NCBI GenBank assembly: GCA_013398295.1
Contig: VZSF01007000.1
Span: 124,001 to 188,000 of the forward strand
Length of the DNA stretch: 64,000 bases
Source: Chionis minor
Lineage: Eukaryota; Chordata; Aves; Charadriiformes; Chionididae
Direction of reading: 5' to 3'
Part shown: positions 51,401-62,100 of the stretch, piece after piece
Position numbering within the stretch: position 1 is the first letter of the stretch
Layout: the number at the start of each line of letters is the position of its first letter
The notes under the pieces: model-generated
What the model saw: the letters and a program-made list of their open reading frames with translations, nothing else
Told to the model about the DNA's origin: nothing
The model's database searches: none
Made by a program: the position numbers and the translations under genes

Positions 51401-54273
51401 TGATATTTATAACACCTATGTAGGATAGGAATGTAAATAGTTTTCCTGTCATGATAGTCTCCTGTCATGAGAGGTAAAACCAGACAGAGATGAAGCTGAA
51501 TTGCTTCACATGGCTAATCCTGTGAAAGTTCTCTATGCTATGTTGCCTTTCAAAAGCTTTTACATAATGAAAGTTCAGTATGAATTGATTGATATTCCAA
51601 ATAAAATGATTGTGATTCTGTATTGATTTTGCACGGTAAATGTTTTGCTACTTTTGTTTCATGGCGTAACTTGTAAGCATCTGGAAGATCCAATGTAAGA
51701 AGAAAGCAACCATCCACTGGAGCTAATAAAATGATGGACTGCAGTTTAGCATTATGTTTAATACTGTGTATAATAGAAGTCTATGAGTAATCCCATTAAC
51801 TGGAGTGGAATTACTCATAATCCTATAATGCTGCATTTGTTTAATTAACCTGCTGAGTTGGAGCCATCATCTTCCCATTTTAAGGAGAAACTTAAGAATA
51901 CAGGAAACCAAAATATGGCTTAATCCTACGTTGTAGTCAGTCTAGATTCCTGTATAGTATGTAATCCTAATATTAAATGGAATTGTAAAAGAGACGATAA
52001 ACATCTTTTATGATTGAGCAAGAGTGCTTAATCTTCCTTTCCACAAAGAAAACCAGAGAATTCGTTAAAGAAACAAAAGGTTAGGAAAACATCTGTGAAC
52101 AGCAAGAACTAAAAGGTTTATGTTAGGATAATTTTTGTAAATAATAACTTCAATTTTACTTTAGGAAAAAAAAAGTAGCATAGAAGTTGTAAAGGTATGA
52201 AAAAGCTCTTCATATTATTAAGGATAGAAAATAAGGATTTACTTGCTAATTATAAATGTTTCTTCACCGCTGATCCAAACTCTCACAAATTCTCCGTACG
52301 TCTTATTGTAGTAGTTGCAGGCATTACCTACTCCCATCCAGAGAAATCTCCCATGTGAAATGAGGGGACCAATTCCCATACAGTATCCTGGCCCTAAGAA
52401 ATAGCGTAAGAAAAGTTTGGTCTTAGCAATGCTCACTGACAAGAATATACCTCTGATCATCACCCTTTTCAAAGGAGCCTTTTAACGGGACGGTCAAGGT
52501 CTGCATTGGGCAGACACATGTACAGTCCCATTTTGAAGTTCTGTCTTAGAGAAACTTATATCTATGTTGTTGAAACCCATATTAGCCTGTATTATTATCC
52601 TACATTATTAGCCTACATTAATATCTATGAAGGCCTATAGTCCATTCAATGCATGTGCAACAAATGACATTTATTACTACTTTGTATGACTTCAAATTGC
52701 TGCTTTGAGACTGCTTGCATTTGGAGGAACAATGGCTGGATGTCAGAAAGAACAAATGATCTTGAAAAATTGCATGTGGTTTATTAATTTGTGATTTCAA
52801 AAATTCCTTTGGTTTTTTTCGTGTTGAAGTGTCATAGTAACACCTACAAAAGTCAATACCCTTTTGATATAATTAAATGTAGTTAACTACATTTCTCTTA
52901 AAGTCATTAATAGTAGAGTGAGAAAACAGGTATTTAAAGGAAAGAGTACTTTACTGCTGTGAATTTATCAATACATGCTTAAGTAGGAGCCAAGAATGCA
53001 TTAATAAGCTTTTAGTTAACAAAGTTCTCAACTAAATCCTTCCACTGTAACTCGGCACTAAATTTCCCTCTTACAACAATAAGGAGAAAGTGGAGACAGC
53101 AGGAGAGAATTTGCCTGTGATTACTTTTAAAGGAAAGTTTCCTCCTTCAGGGAGAGCTTCACCTCTTCTGTCTGTAAAACATAAATCTAACTATAAACCA
53201 AAAGAAATTAGGTACTTGTAACATTTTTATATACTGTTTAAAAATGTGAAAGTTGGTTATGGCTCCACTGTTTACCAATAGGAATTGCAAGAACCCAGAT
53301 TATCTAAATACCTGTAAACTTAAACCATATTAACTTAGTTCTGTCGTCTTGTTAATCCAGTCAGGCATTTAAACAGAATGCATAACATTCTGTGAATGAT
53401 TTCCCCTGTTCTCTAATTTTTGAAGAGTTTTAGCATATTGAAGGGTATTTGGCAAGGATCTTTTCTCAGAATTTCTTTCAGGTGCTACTGCATTGGTCCA
53501 GGATTATTCCTGTCAAATACCTTTGTGAGGTTTGCACACTGTTCTCATTCATGCAGTAGCTTGTTGTATTGCAGATAATGAAAAATGAAAATTAGATAGA
53601 ATTGGTAACATCTGCTGTAAACCCCCCAAAAAATTACAGAAGAGGCCCTCTGAAAGGAAACCCTTTTGATGTTGTTCTGTTCTGGAGGGTCTTTGGTAGA
53701 GAGAAAAGTTGATAATCTACTAAAATCTGAATAATTTCCTAGATAATAGTCTGTTTCCAGTAAAGACCATCTAGAAAGCTTTAAAGGTAAAACATGTAAA
53801 AGGTACAAGTTTATAATGCACATGAAAATATGAACATCTAGAGTCTGTAAAATATTATTATATCTTTCTAGCATATACATAATAAAGCAGAAAACTAAAT
53901 TTCAGACATTTATATAGCCAAGCCAGGTTATTATGGAAGTTCTGAGATTAAATAGACCCTGATTTCTTTTACCAGTTATTTTAAAAAGTTCTTTTATTTA
54001 AACTAAGTAAATTTTCTTGACATACAATCATTATTCAGTATTACTTTCCCACTTAAATTTGAGAAACAAACAAAAAACCCAAATACTCTGACACCTTTTA
54101 GATGATACTGTAGCTAAAGTTAATTTACCTGGTATTGATGAAGTTTCTTCGTGATTCCATATTAGAAACAGAAAGCACATGAGAATGAGTATGGGCACTG
54201 TGGCCACTGGCATTGTATCTGGTACAAGGCTGGTGATGTTGTAGTGCATTGGATTCAGAGTTTCCAGTACCAT
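39209..54273 (-). CDS. CYP19A1: Aromatase (cytochrome P450 19A1), complete coding region in nine exons
   Basis: Aromatase converts androstenedione and testosterone to estrogens in the endoplasmic reticulum, taking electrons from NADPH-cytochrome P450 reductase. Nine coding exons on the minus strand, all with AG acceptors and GT donors, join into 1515 nt, giving 504 residues plus stop. Visible features are an NIT glycosylation site at N12, a hydrophobic N-terminal membrane anchor (about 20-45), the I-helix AAPDT (A306, D309, T310), the ExxR pair E362/R365, the heme-ligand Cys437 in [10 protein letters not shown], and S478/H480 of the substrate pocket. The numbering coincides with human aromatase through these motifs. 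Introns run from about 640 to 2920 bp. The start is the first ATG after the shared acceptor and is followed by the typical VLETLNP. The C-terminus, ending NQDD, is shorter than the chicken protein as I remember it. The gene is under an NR5A1-type promoter immediately upstream. Confidence 0.98.
42385..42626 (-). CDS. CYP19A1: CYP19A1 coding exon 9 (helix K, ExxR)
   Basis: Acceptor CCTCAAG and donor AAT|GTAAGT bound a 242-nt exon. It encodes the ESMR form of the ExxR motif (E362, R365), which forms the P450 core salt bridge, and the segment [11 protein letters not shown] near the active site (I remember the corresponding VMRK stretch in human). Confidence 0.97.
44070..44232 (-). CDS. CYP19A1: CYP19A1 coding exon 8 (I-helix)
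   Basis: Acceptor AATTTTTTCAG and donor ATGG|GTAAGC bound a 163-nt exon starting [10 protein letters not shown]. It carries the I-helix [15 protein letters not shown] with D309 and T310, needed for oxygen activation and proton delivery. Confidence 0.97.
44873..44987 (-). CDS. CYP19A1: CYP19A1 coding exon 7
   Basis: Acceptor TGTTTTCAG and donor GCACAG|GTATTG bound a 115-nt exon encoding [20 protein letters not shown] and [13 protein letters not shown]. It ends in phase 0 at residue 286. Confidence 0.97.
46903..47017 (-). CDS. CYP19A1: CYP19A1 coding exon 6
   Basis: Acceptor TTATTTTCAG and donor GCAGT|GTAAGT bound a 115-nt exon encoding [20 protein letters not shown] and the following [13 protein letters not shown]. 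The codon split across the next junction reads Val (AVKDL), where chicken, from memory, has Ala. Confidence 0.97.
47736..47912 (-). CDS. CYP19A1: CYP19A1 coding exon 5
   Basis: Acceptor TGTATTTCAG and donor GATG|GTACTA bound a 177-nt exon encoding [18 protein letters not shown], then the helix with [20 protein letters not shown]. Confidence 0.97.
49515..49669 (-). CDS. CYP19A1: CYP19A1 coding exon 4
   Basis: Acceptor TTTCTTTCATAG and donor AAAG|GTAAAT bound a 155-nt exon encoding [20 protein letters not shown] and [20 protein letters not shown], which includes the W of the conserved helix C WKEIR motif that contacts heme. Confidence 0.97.
50610..50963 (+). other. 117-codon open frame antisense within CYP19A1 intron 3
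   Basis: The frame begins [20 protein letters not shown] and has a fairly mixed amino-acid composition. It has no recognised domain, no promoter and no splice or poly(A) context, and lies in an intron on the opposite strand. I regard it as probably non-coding and list it only because of its length. Confidence 0.12.
52243..52393 (-). CDS. CYP19A1: CYP19A1 coding exon 3
   Basis: Acceptor TTTCTTAG and donor AGCAA|GTAAAT bound a 151-nt exon encoding [20 protein letters not shown] and [18 protein letters not shown], the N-terminal beta region. The last Lys codon is split across the next junction. Confidence 0.97.
54129..54273 (-). CDS. CYP19A1: CYP19A1 coding exon 2 (start codon, membrane anchor)
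   Basis: The ATG at 54273 follows GGAAAAG, with A at -3. The exon encodes [20 protein letters not shown], then the anchor [19 protein letters not shown], and ends CCAG|GTAAAT. A splice acceptor for alternative distal first exons is present just upstream, at either CAAAGCAG|AAAC (first exon base 54288) or TGTAAAG|CAAAG (54296), behind the pyrimidine run CCTCTTTCCCCTTTCTCTCT. Confidence 0.97.
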
Positions 54274-54426
54274 CTTTTCCAAGAGTTTCTGCTTTGCTTT
54301 ACAGAGAGAGAAAGGGGAAAGAGGCAGAGTTTTTCAGAGATACATTCGGCATCAGTCAGTACCTCTCAACCCCTTTGTAGGTCTTGTAAATGAGCAAATT
54401 AGCTCTTGAGGTAGCTTTATTTTATA
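54274..54426 (-). promoter_or_regulatory. CYP19A1: CYP19A1 proximal (ovary-type, PII-like) core promoter and 5' UTR
   Basis: A TATAAAA box on the minus strand lies at 54420-54426, about 150 nt upstream of the ATG. Transcription would start near 54392 and run without splicing into coding exon 2, as in the mammalian gonadal promoter PII. The expected 5' UTR is about 120 nt. The exact start is inferred from the TATA position. Confidence 0.75.
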
Positions 54427-54528
54427 ATGAGAGTGATAGCCTGGACTGCTTGCCAGGACAAGCTACATCAGAAGTTGAAACAGACATGCAGCAGACGCTC
54501 TTTTGGCTTGGAAATAACAAAGCTTTTC

Positions 54529-54537
54529 TGACCTTGA
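54529..54537 (-). promoter_or_regulatory. CYP19A1: NR5A1 (SF-1) / NR5A2 site TCAAGGTCA
   Basis: The exact NR5A consensus TCAAGGTCA on the minus strand lies 103 bp upstream of the TATA box. This spacing and the downstream AGCCAAAAGA block resemble the mammalian PII promoter as I remember it. It implies gonadal activation by SF-1 or LRH-1 with cAMP signalling. Confidence 0.8.
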
Positions 54538-54576
54538 TATTGAAGCATAGTTTTGGATGCTTTGGTTGACAGACCT

Positions 54577-54583
54577 CTTATCT
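54577..54583 (-). promoter_or_regulatory. CYP19A1: GATA motif AGATAAG
   Basis: AGATAAG lies about 40 bp upstream of the SF-1 site. GATA4 cooperating with SF-1 at the aromatase promoter is known in mammals; its use here is inferred. Confidence 0.5.
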
Positions 54584-54589
54584 CTCATA

Positions 54590-55879
54590 TTGACTTGGCT
54601 GGCCAATACTGAGGTTTACTCCTTGCGAATTTCTAACCAAAACACAAGAAATTAAACTTTCAGCACATGTGGAAGCACAGAATGAGTTCACTCACAAGCT
54701 TTTATCTCTGTTACTTAGCCCTCTTCCTTCCTGCAATCCTCTAGTGCCAGAGTCCTTGAATTTCCAGAATAACGTTAGTTTTTCATTATGCAGATAGAAT
54801 GTACCCCAGGTTTTTTTTGAAACAATGTATTATGTTTTATTTTTATTCTCAGCCTTTGAATGTAGTATAATGCATTGTATTTTTTTATGGTTCTTCTGCT
54901 AAATACTTTGAAGAATATAGGGTATGCCGTAACAAACGGGATCATGGCTTCTCTGGTACCGTATTTTTCCTCAGGCAGTAACCAGCACTTGGCACAGGAA
55001 AGAAAAACCAAGCAAATGGACAGGTTATGCATAGGGGGAGTGGAAGGATTCCCTCAAAGTTGTTTTGCATGTTTTTGACTTTAAGTCATAAAATATGAGA
55101 GGTGATTGTACCTAAGAAAGAACATGTTATTCTATTAATGAGAACTCGCATAACCACATGAAAGATCCTGCTTTCATCTGCACGGTAATTTATCAATAAA
55201 ACACCTTCTTTATCCTGCTCTGAGAGGAATTAAGAATAGGTTTGCTTTTTTTCCTTCCTATGACAATGCTTTAAAATTGAAGGATGTTTCTACTTAATAG
55301 GAAGTTTTCTGTTACTCTTTACTTTCAGCAAGCACTTTTTGTTGGTCTTGTTCTGTGATCTCACATTGCAGAAGAAAGTACAGTTGGCTTTGTAGTAACT
55401 GTCAATGCTATAACTATATTAAACTAAGCTAAGAATATGGTAGATGCTTTCTAAGATAGTACGAAGATTGGTATTTAAGGCTGAAGAAAATATCTAGAGT
55501 ACAGGTAAAACCCTGGGGAAGGGAGCAAGCAGTGGCTCCAAAACCTTGCAGGTGCGTGCAAGGCTCCAGTATTTTGGATGACTGCTGTGCAAGGCTTCTG
55601 GTACTGCTGTGATCCAAAACAACCGTGACATGTGGCAGGTGACCTTTTAGAAATGTGCACGCTATCCCAATAGCCAGCAGTGCACCTCTATGTACACATC
55701 ACATCTTGTACACATTCAGCTGTTGTACTGTCTTGCATGTTGTGAAAAATGTTTTTGTAATCACAAGCATTTTATTATCATGTGAAGGTATTTATTAGTT
55801 TCACTAATGTACTCTTGTACACTAACAATGTTTGTTTAGTACAAGTAAAAATGCTAGCTTTAAAATGCCTTCAGTACTA
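54590..55879. other. Spacer between CYP19A1 promoter and candidate upstream gene
   Basis: No exon or recognisable repeat was found. The interval is about 1.3 kb between the aromatase upstream promoter elements and the distal poly(A) signal of the candidate gene to the right. Confidence 0.5.
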
Positions 55880-55930
55880 TTTATTGCCACAATAAAAGCA
55901 TGCCTGCATATATATAAAAATACTTTTATT
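55880..55930 (-). terminator. Two AATAAA poly(A) signals of the candidate gene
   Basis: AATAAA occurs on the minus strand at 55925-55930 and 55880-55885, beginning 35 and 80 nt after the stop codon at 55966. Short 3' UTRs of this kind are compatible with a small gene; AT-rich sequence makes chance occurrence possible. Confidence 0.5.
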
Positions 55931-55965
55931 AGTTTCAGTTCCTTTCACTATGTGAGTTTACAGAA

Positions 55966-56157
55966 TTATAGGAGTAAATAACTACTCTTAGGGCATGTAG
56001 TTTGACTTTTTTGTTGCTTTCCCTCTGGATCTGGATGAACTTCATCTTTGTACTCCATTGCCACAGATAGACTCTGATGTTCATTGTTTTTTGTTGGCTT
56101 TTTCATCTCCAAGACATTCTGATGTGTCTGTACAGTAGTTTCTCTGCCTCGTATTCC
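55966..56157 (-). CDS. Candidate gene terminal exon
   Basis: Acceptor CTTCTCCTTCATAG is followed by 63 open codons in phase 0 to a TAA at 55966. The product is hydrophilic: GIRGRETTVQTHQNVLEMKK at the start, YKDEVHPDPEGKQQKSQ in the middle, and PKSSYLLL at the end. A poly(A) signal follows at once. Confidence 0.55.
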   Translation of the reverse strand, partial: GIRGRETTVQTHQNVLEMKKPTKNNEHQSLSVAMEYKDEVHPDPEGKQQKSQTTCPKSSYLLL

Positions 56158-59100
56158 CTATGAAGGAGAAGTATGTAGGGGGTTATGCATTTGTGTGGTA
56201 TGAAATTAACACACCTATATGTACAAACGCATATGTATGAACATTAAATCTGAAGGTTAAGACCTGCTAGAGTTTAAGGTGCTGATATGTTTGCATAGCG
56301 CACTTTGCAAGTGTGAGTCTCCCCCTTTTATTTTCAAAAAATCAACCTTGTGTTTTGATCTGGGTCAGTTCTTAGTTGTTCACAGCTAAAGCTTATCTTT
56401 GTGTTGACAGAGAAATGGAGGTGGGTTTCTGTCTTTTCAAAATGTACACATCGGAATGGATTTGGTTTTAGGTTCTAGATTACCCCAACTTCATAATTTT
56501 ATAATTTTTTAGTAAAAGAATAAAATCATCTTCTGCTGTAATACAATATCCAACACATCAGTGTGCACTTTGCTGTTAGGTTTATAGTTTTTAGATCCTG
56601 GATCGTGCTCTCATGTAGATAAAATGTATTAAAGGCACTGTGTTAAATTTGAATCCTTTTTATATTCTGATCTGAAGCAGTCTTATTTTTAGTCAAAGTG
56701 ACTCCTCAAGCTCTTAAAACAACTAGCATTTCTTGTATTGAGAAGTTCTTTGCCTCATTTCACTGAGTATGATTCAAGCAGACTTTCAAGGTTTGCATTT
56801 CTAATGCTTTTTTATTGCAAAAGCCAACTGGGCCATGAAAAATTAATCTTAAAAATATTTCAGCTGAACTGTTTGTCCTGCTTGTACCAATAGGGTTTTT
56901 TTTTTAAGATTTGTCTGTAAGGTAAACTGCTCCTAATAAAAACTCAGCCAAATATATATTGATAGTAAATAGTCACTAAATAGACTGAAGAAGTTTAGAA
57001 ACGGAACAAAGCTAGGGTGCCCATTGTGCATAAAAGAAACTTTCACTATTCCTGCTCATTTTGTCTTGAAATCTTCTATAGGTAATTTTCCTTTCCTTGC
57101 AGCTAGTTGAGGTATGTGTCTGATCAGAGGAATTTATTGGTTCTGATTGTTACTTATATGGCAGAGAGAGGACAGGAATGGGGGGAAAAAAAAAAAAAGC
57201 TTTTAAAATCAAATAGTGGGAGGAAAGAGACTTATTATAAGAAAGTGCTTTTGTGGCAAAAGAGATGGATGTGCACAGGCTGCCTGACCTGACAGTAATT
57301 GTGGATCTTAACAGCTGGGAAAGCGTTTGCCAGCAGAGGGCCCTTTAGATTACTGATCTTCAGGTCCTAACTAAAGAGCACTGTGAGAAAATTCTAGCTT
57401 CTGTTAAATGTTTTCTTGCAAAAGGTGATATGATGAATGGTGACAGGATCTACAGCAAAGAGAAAAGTCCATCTCTCTAAAAGGTAACTGTGTTGACCCC
57501 TTTATATTCCAGGTAGAGCTTTGCACTTAATGACTGTGTTAGTAGGAGAGCAAATTATATATCATATTATAGAGTCGAAGCTGAAAAATTCTGATAATTT
57601 TAAGAAGGAGGTCATAAAACTTTCTGAAAACTGCATTCTTGAGTGCTGGAATTCTTTCCTCTGTAGTGGTTTATCTGTCAGGAGACACATGGGGAAAAAA
57701 ATCTGCTACCTGATATAAATCCCCAAACGTTAATGACCACTATCAGCAATATCTGGAGCACTGACCTAAGTTTAACTAAACCGTTTTGAAAAATAGTATT
57801 TTAAATAGAATGATTTCACACAAAAATAAATCTATTGTCTTATATAAGCCCGGTAAGTCTTTATTTTTCCAGATAAAATGTTGTAGTCTTCCTGTCTTTC
57901 TAGAAGCTGATTCTACATATTGCCTGTTTTCACTCAACTAAGAACCAAGATTGACAGTTTCATGCAGACTTCAAAGGTTCAGCTTTCTACAAGTAAGTGT
58001 GTAGATGGCTTTTGTCGTGCATTTCACAACCAGAAGACTGATGTCTAGCTGTGCAAGTAGTGGTTTTCACAGAATCATAGAATGGTTTAGGTTGGAAGGG
58101 ACCTTAAAGATGATCTAGTTCTAAGCCCCCTGCCATAGGCCAAGGACAAGAATTATTTTGTATTTGTTCTGTGGATGCTGCCTGAACATGCAATAGTCCA
58201 GGAGGACAGTGGCTCGTGGTGTCTGCACTGGAGGCTTAGTTTGTATTGGAGTGTGCTTTGATAGCAGACCTTCAGATTATTCTCGTTCCTGTGCTTCAGT
58301 ACATATCACAGAGCAATCTCAGAGCATGCAAACCGGGGTCTTTTTGGTGAAAATAAATCAGGTAACGTACTCTGAAACCGCCTCTCATGCACACCAGCTT
58401 TTAATGGGGACTCAAAGGATAAAACCAGTTTAGATCGATATTGAAGTGAACTCACCTGAAATGTGTATAGTGTAGGGAGTGGATCATCACACACTGTTTT
58501 GTTTACAGATCTGCTCCCCTTACACTGTTTGTCAGTGTTGATATAGCCTAAAAGGAACACAGTACCTTTTGACAAATAAAATAGTTGTTTTTAATTACTT
58601 TTATGCATGTAAGGATCTTGCTGTATTGGAATTATACCACTTAACATAGGATGAGAACTATCTCCCACTCTTAATTGCGTGTCAGATCTCTTTAATAGAG
58701 CTCATGATGGAGTTCCATACACCTATTTTAACATTGCCTTCAAATTGTGGATTTTATTACAAAATCAGAAATTCTTTTCCCAGGTGTTGAATAAGAAGTT
58801 GCATGTGGAACTACTGTAAAACTAGTTGTATTTGTGTGGAACCTATTGTAAGAACCACTAAAAAGAATCTACGTTTTTGTTATATGGTCACATTCCTTTT
58901 AAAGAATTAATTACTTTGAAGTGGATAATTACCCCCAGGTGTAGAGCATATGTCACTTAAGCCTTGATACAGGGATTCTTTTGTTCCCTTGAAAGTCTGT
59001 GGGGTTTAAACCCTTCAAAAAACTTTTTTAAACTTGAGAGTGCTTAGCATTCCTTGTAAACTGAGCTGTATGATTATTCTGTAAGCATCAGACTGCACGT

Positions 59101-62100
59101 ATGTTTAGTATCTCACTGGAAATTGCTTCCTGAGATTCTGTCATCTCCCTAATGCTGTAATTCTCTCAGGATGCAATGAGGATGTCACTGAGAAATTTCC
59201 ATCACAATTTATTGGTCGTCTGATACCATGTTTCTCTTGTTGTGACATTCTTTGTCTTTGATTATAATATTTTTTTCTTATTCATTTTTCTCTTCCTCTG
59301 AATCTGTGCTATAGTGATCTGATCCTTTGCTCCAGATATGTGTCTTATTTTAGGTGGTTTCATTTGCAACTACAATGGGCAGAGCAGCCTTTTAAAAGTT
59401 AGGTGTTTATATTACTCTGCTTTTGAAAGCAAACTGGCTCATTTAGGTCGGTTTCCTACTTCTAATTCAATCCCCTGCAACTCAAAAGAAAGATAATTAT
59501 GGAAAAATGTGAACATTAGGGAATGAACACACTGCATATAGTTACCTATTCAGCCATTTCTAGAGCATGAGTCAGCGGGCTAGAATTTGTGTAGTCGTGG
59601 AGGTCTGTCACATCTAATTACTGTGGAAATGGTTTTTAGCAATGTTGAATGATTGTTATGGCCTTGTAGAATAATCCTGTACTGCTTGCTATGAAATATA
59701 ATCTGAATTGCACTCAAAAATTTATATCTATTGTTTAGGTTAGAGGAGGAGAAAGAGGCAAGGAAGAGGTGACAGCTTTCAGCAGAAACTTGGTAGTGGG
59801 AATTTAAAAATGATCTTTCTGGCAATGTAAAAGGGGGTCTTGACAAGTAAAGGACGAGGTGGGGGCCTGATATGTTAGAGGGCGAGACAGAAATGCAAAG
59901 CATATCCATGATTTTGTGGTGGTGTTGAAAGAATATGTCAGTACTGAGATAAGAAAGGTCATTACATTTAATGCCTCTGCTATTAGTTGGAATTGTGATT
60001 TTCTTAATTTTAGTGGGCCTTCTTATGACGGCGTTACCTTGTTTCAGAGCTGAATAGGATCTATTCCTAGAGCATGTTTCTCTGAGATTTTAAGTTCTGT
60101 CATTTTAAGATACTGTCAGCTGCCTTCAGTATCACTACTAAAATGCAACTGCATATTCGTTACATGTTAGTGGTGGCCACCAGTGGCTCATGCACAACTG
60201 TAATTTTCTTATCTACCTCAGCAGCAACAGAACTCTATTTCTTGTCACCCCTCCTACTTAAAGTGTACTGTAAGTCTGCAAGGTGCAGAGAAGGTTTGAG
60301 TTGCAGTACTGTTGTAAATGCTGATATTCCTGTTGTTTGAAGTCTGGTCAATTAGTTTTCTGAGCACCAGCTAGTGTCTGGAACTTAACTGGTCAATGCA
60401 GACTGAACCCGTTGACAGGGAAAAAAATATGTTAAAATATCTTCTATGAATGTGGATTCTAATATTACTATTTGTTTTGATAACTGTAGTGAAGGCAGTG
60501 CCTGTTTTCTGTGCCTTTACATGGTGGTTGCAACCTTCATTTTGTGAAGTTATCATCTTTATGTCTGTCATTCCAGGTCATCTACTGAAATATCTTTTGG
60601 GTTAAATCAGAAGTTAACACGTTTCATAGAGGGAGTCATTTACACACACATTTAGGTGTCATGGAGGAGCCACTTGAAGCCACTGTAATGAGCTTGGAGC
60701 TGTAATTTCTGCAAGTTGATAGTCAAATAAGTATCCTACAGGCTGCTCTTGTGATTTATGTAAATGATTTTTCTGGTACAATGGAGCCCTAAGTCCTGCC
60801 TTTAAACATTCCAAAGAAGTTACTGGATCCTTTTAGTGATCCTTCATGCCAAAGATCTGATGTTGCTGACATATAACCAAATACTGTCTTGATCAATTAT
60901 TGCTGAAATGGCTAAATGAGGATTTTATATTGTTATTGATCATGGAGCTTAGTGAGCTTCCAAAATAAAGTATTTTATAATGTACTGTCAGGTTGGTTTG
61001 GATGTTGTCTTTGGGACTAGCCACTGAAAATGTTGATATTCTGAAAGTCTTGATTCAAATGTATCCTTCTAGAAATTGCTAGTTACTTTAGATGTCTAAA
61101 TTGATCTTCAGAGGATGAATATTCATATCATGAAAATTCACTTTCCACTAGAGTGTTGTCTTCAAAGTAACTAGCCAGTTACAAATTGCCTGTAGCGAGC
61201 AAGACTTTGAGAGATAGTGTGCTCTGTGTAACTAAAAATTTGGTAGTCATCTCTCTCCCTTCTGGCCAGTGTCCATACTATTTTCTTATAGCTATTTATA
61301 CAACATGGATGTGTGAGGCAAGGTACGCTATGTGCTTCCCAAATAACTGTACAATAAGGGTTTATGTTTTCTGAACAATCTGTAATTATACGGTGATTTT
61401 TTTTTTCTTTCAGAAGAATAATGATGTGAAATTAGAATTTGGACTATGGCCTCTTCTGAGGTTTTAGTTGCAGTCTGCTGTATGATTTGGAAAAATAACT
61501 TGCCAGTTTCAGTATCTTTCACAAAAGGTCTCATTGTTGCTTAGGAACCAACATAATGTCCATGAAATGTACTATCTACGTTAAATGGTAAAAGGGTTTC
61601 GTCTGAAAAGTACATCTCCTGAAGTAGAATAGGTATGTCAGTGCTTGTAAGCCATCAGAAAGAGCTATGGGGATATGCAAACTTCTGCAGTATTGGTAAG
61701 AATGCATTTTACTGCCTGTCTATCTCAAAGTTTCCTTGGAACACCATAAGCTTTAATTAACTCAATGCTAACCAGAAAATGAGTTGTGGATAGACAACAG
61801 AAATTTCTTTCTAACACACTTTTTATCAGACTTCCTATTATGATTATGGCAAAGCAAACCTATATAAGGAGGGTTTTCTGTATGTACCTACTATCCCTTT
61901 TCTGTATTTCTAATAATGTTCTATATTACTACTGGGTGGTTGGTTTTGTTTCTAATTTGGCAGACAGAAGGCAGTTCTGTCTACCTTAATAATGTCTCTG
62001 CTGTAGTACTTTCATTGCTAGCAAATACTTTGACTAACTTAAGCAAGAAGTTAGTTAATACAGAAGCGAACAATCTGTAAGAAATGTAAATTAAATTTTT

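Noticed and set aside
59580..59909. 109-codon minus-strand open frame, part of which could be a middle exon of the candidate gene
   Set aside because: A phase-compatible exon can be drawn after a polypyrimidine tract, but the product is AT-biased and its donor weak; 62379-62464 is a better candidate.
60182..60290. Segment with strong acceptor CTGCACCTTGCAG and donor GAG|GTAGAT on the minus strand
   Set aside because: All three frames contain stops, so it is not a coding exon; it could still be non-coding.
61380..61640. Short exon-like piece after acceptor CTATTCTACTTCAG on the minus strand
   Set aside because: The acceptor is strong but no good donor precedes the in-frame stop.
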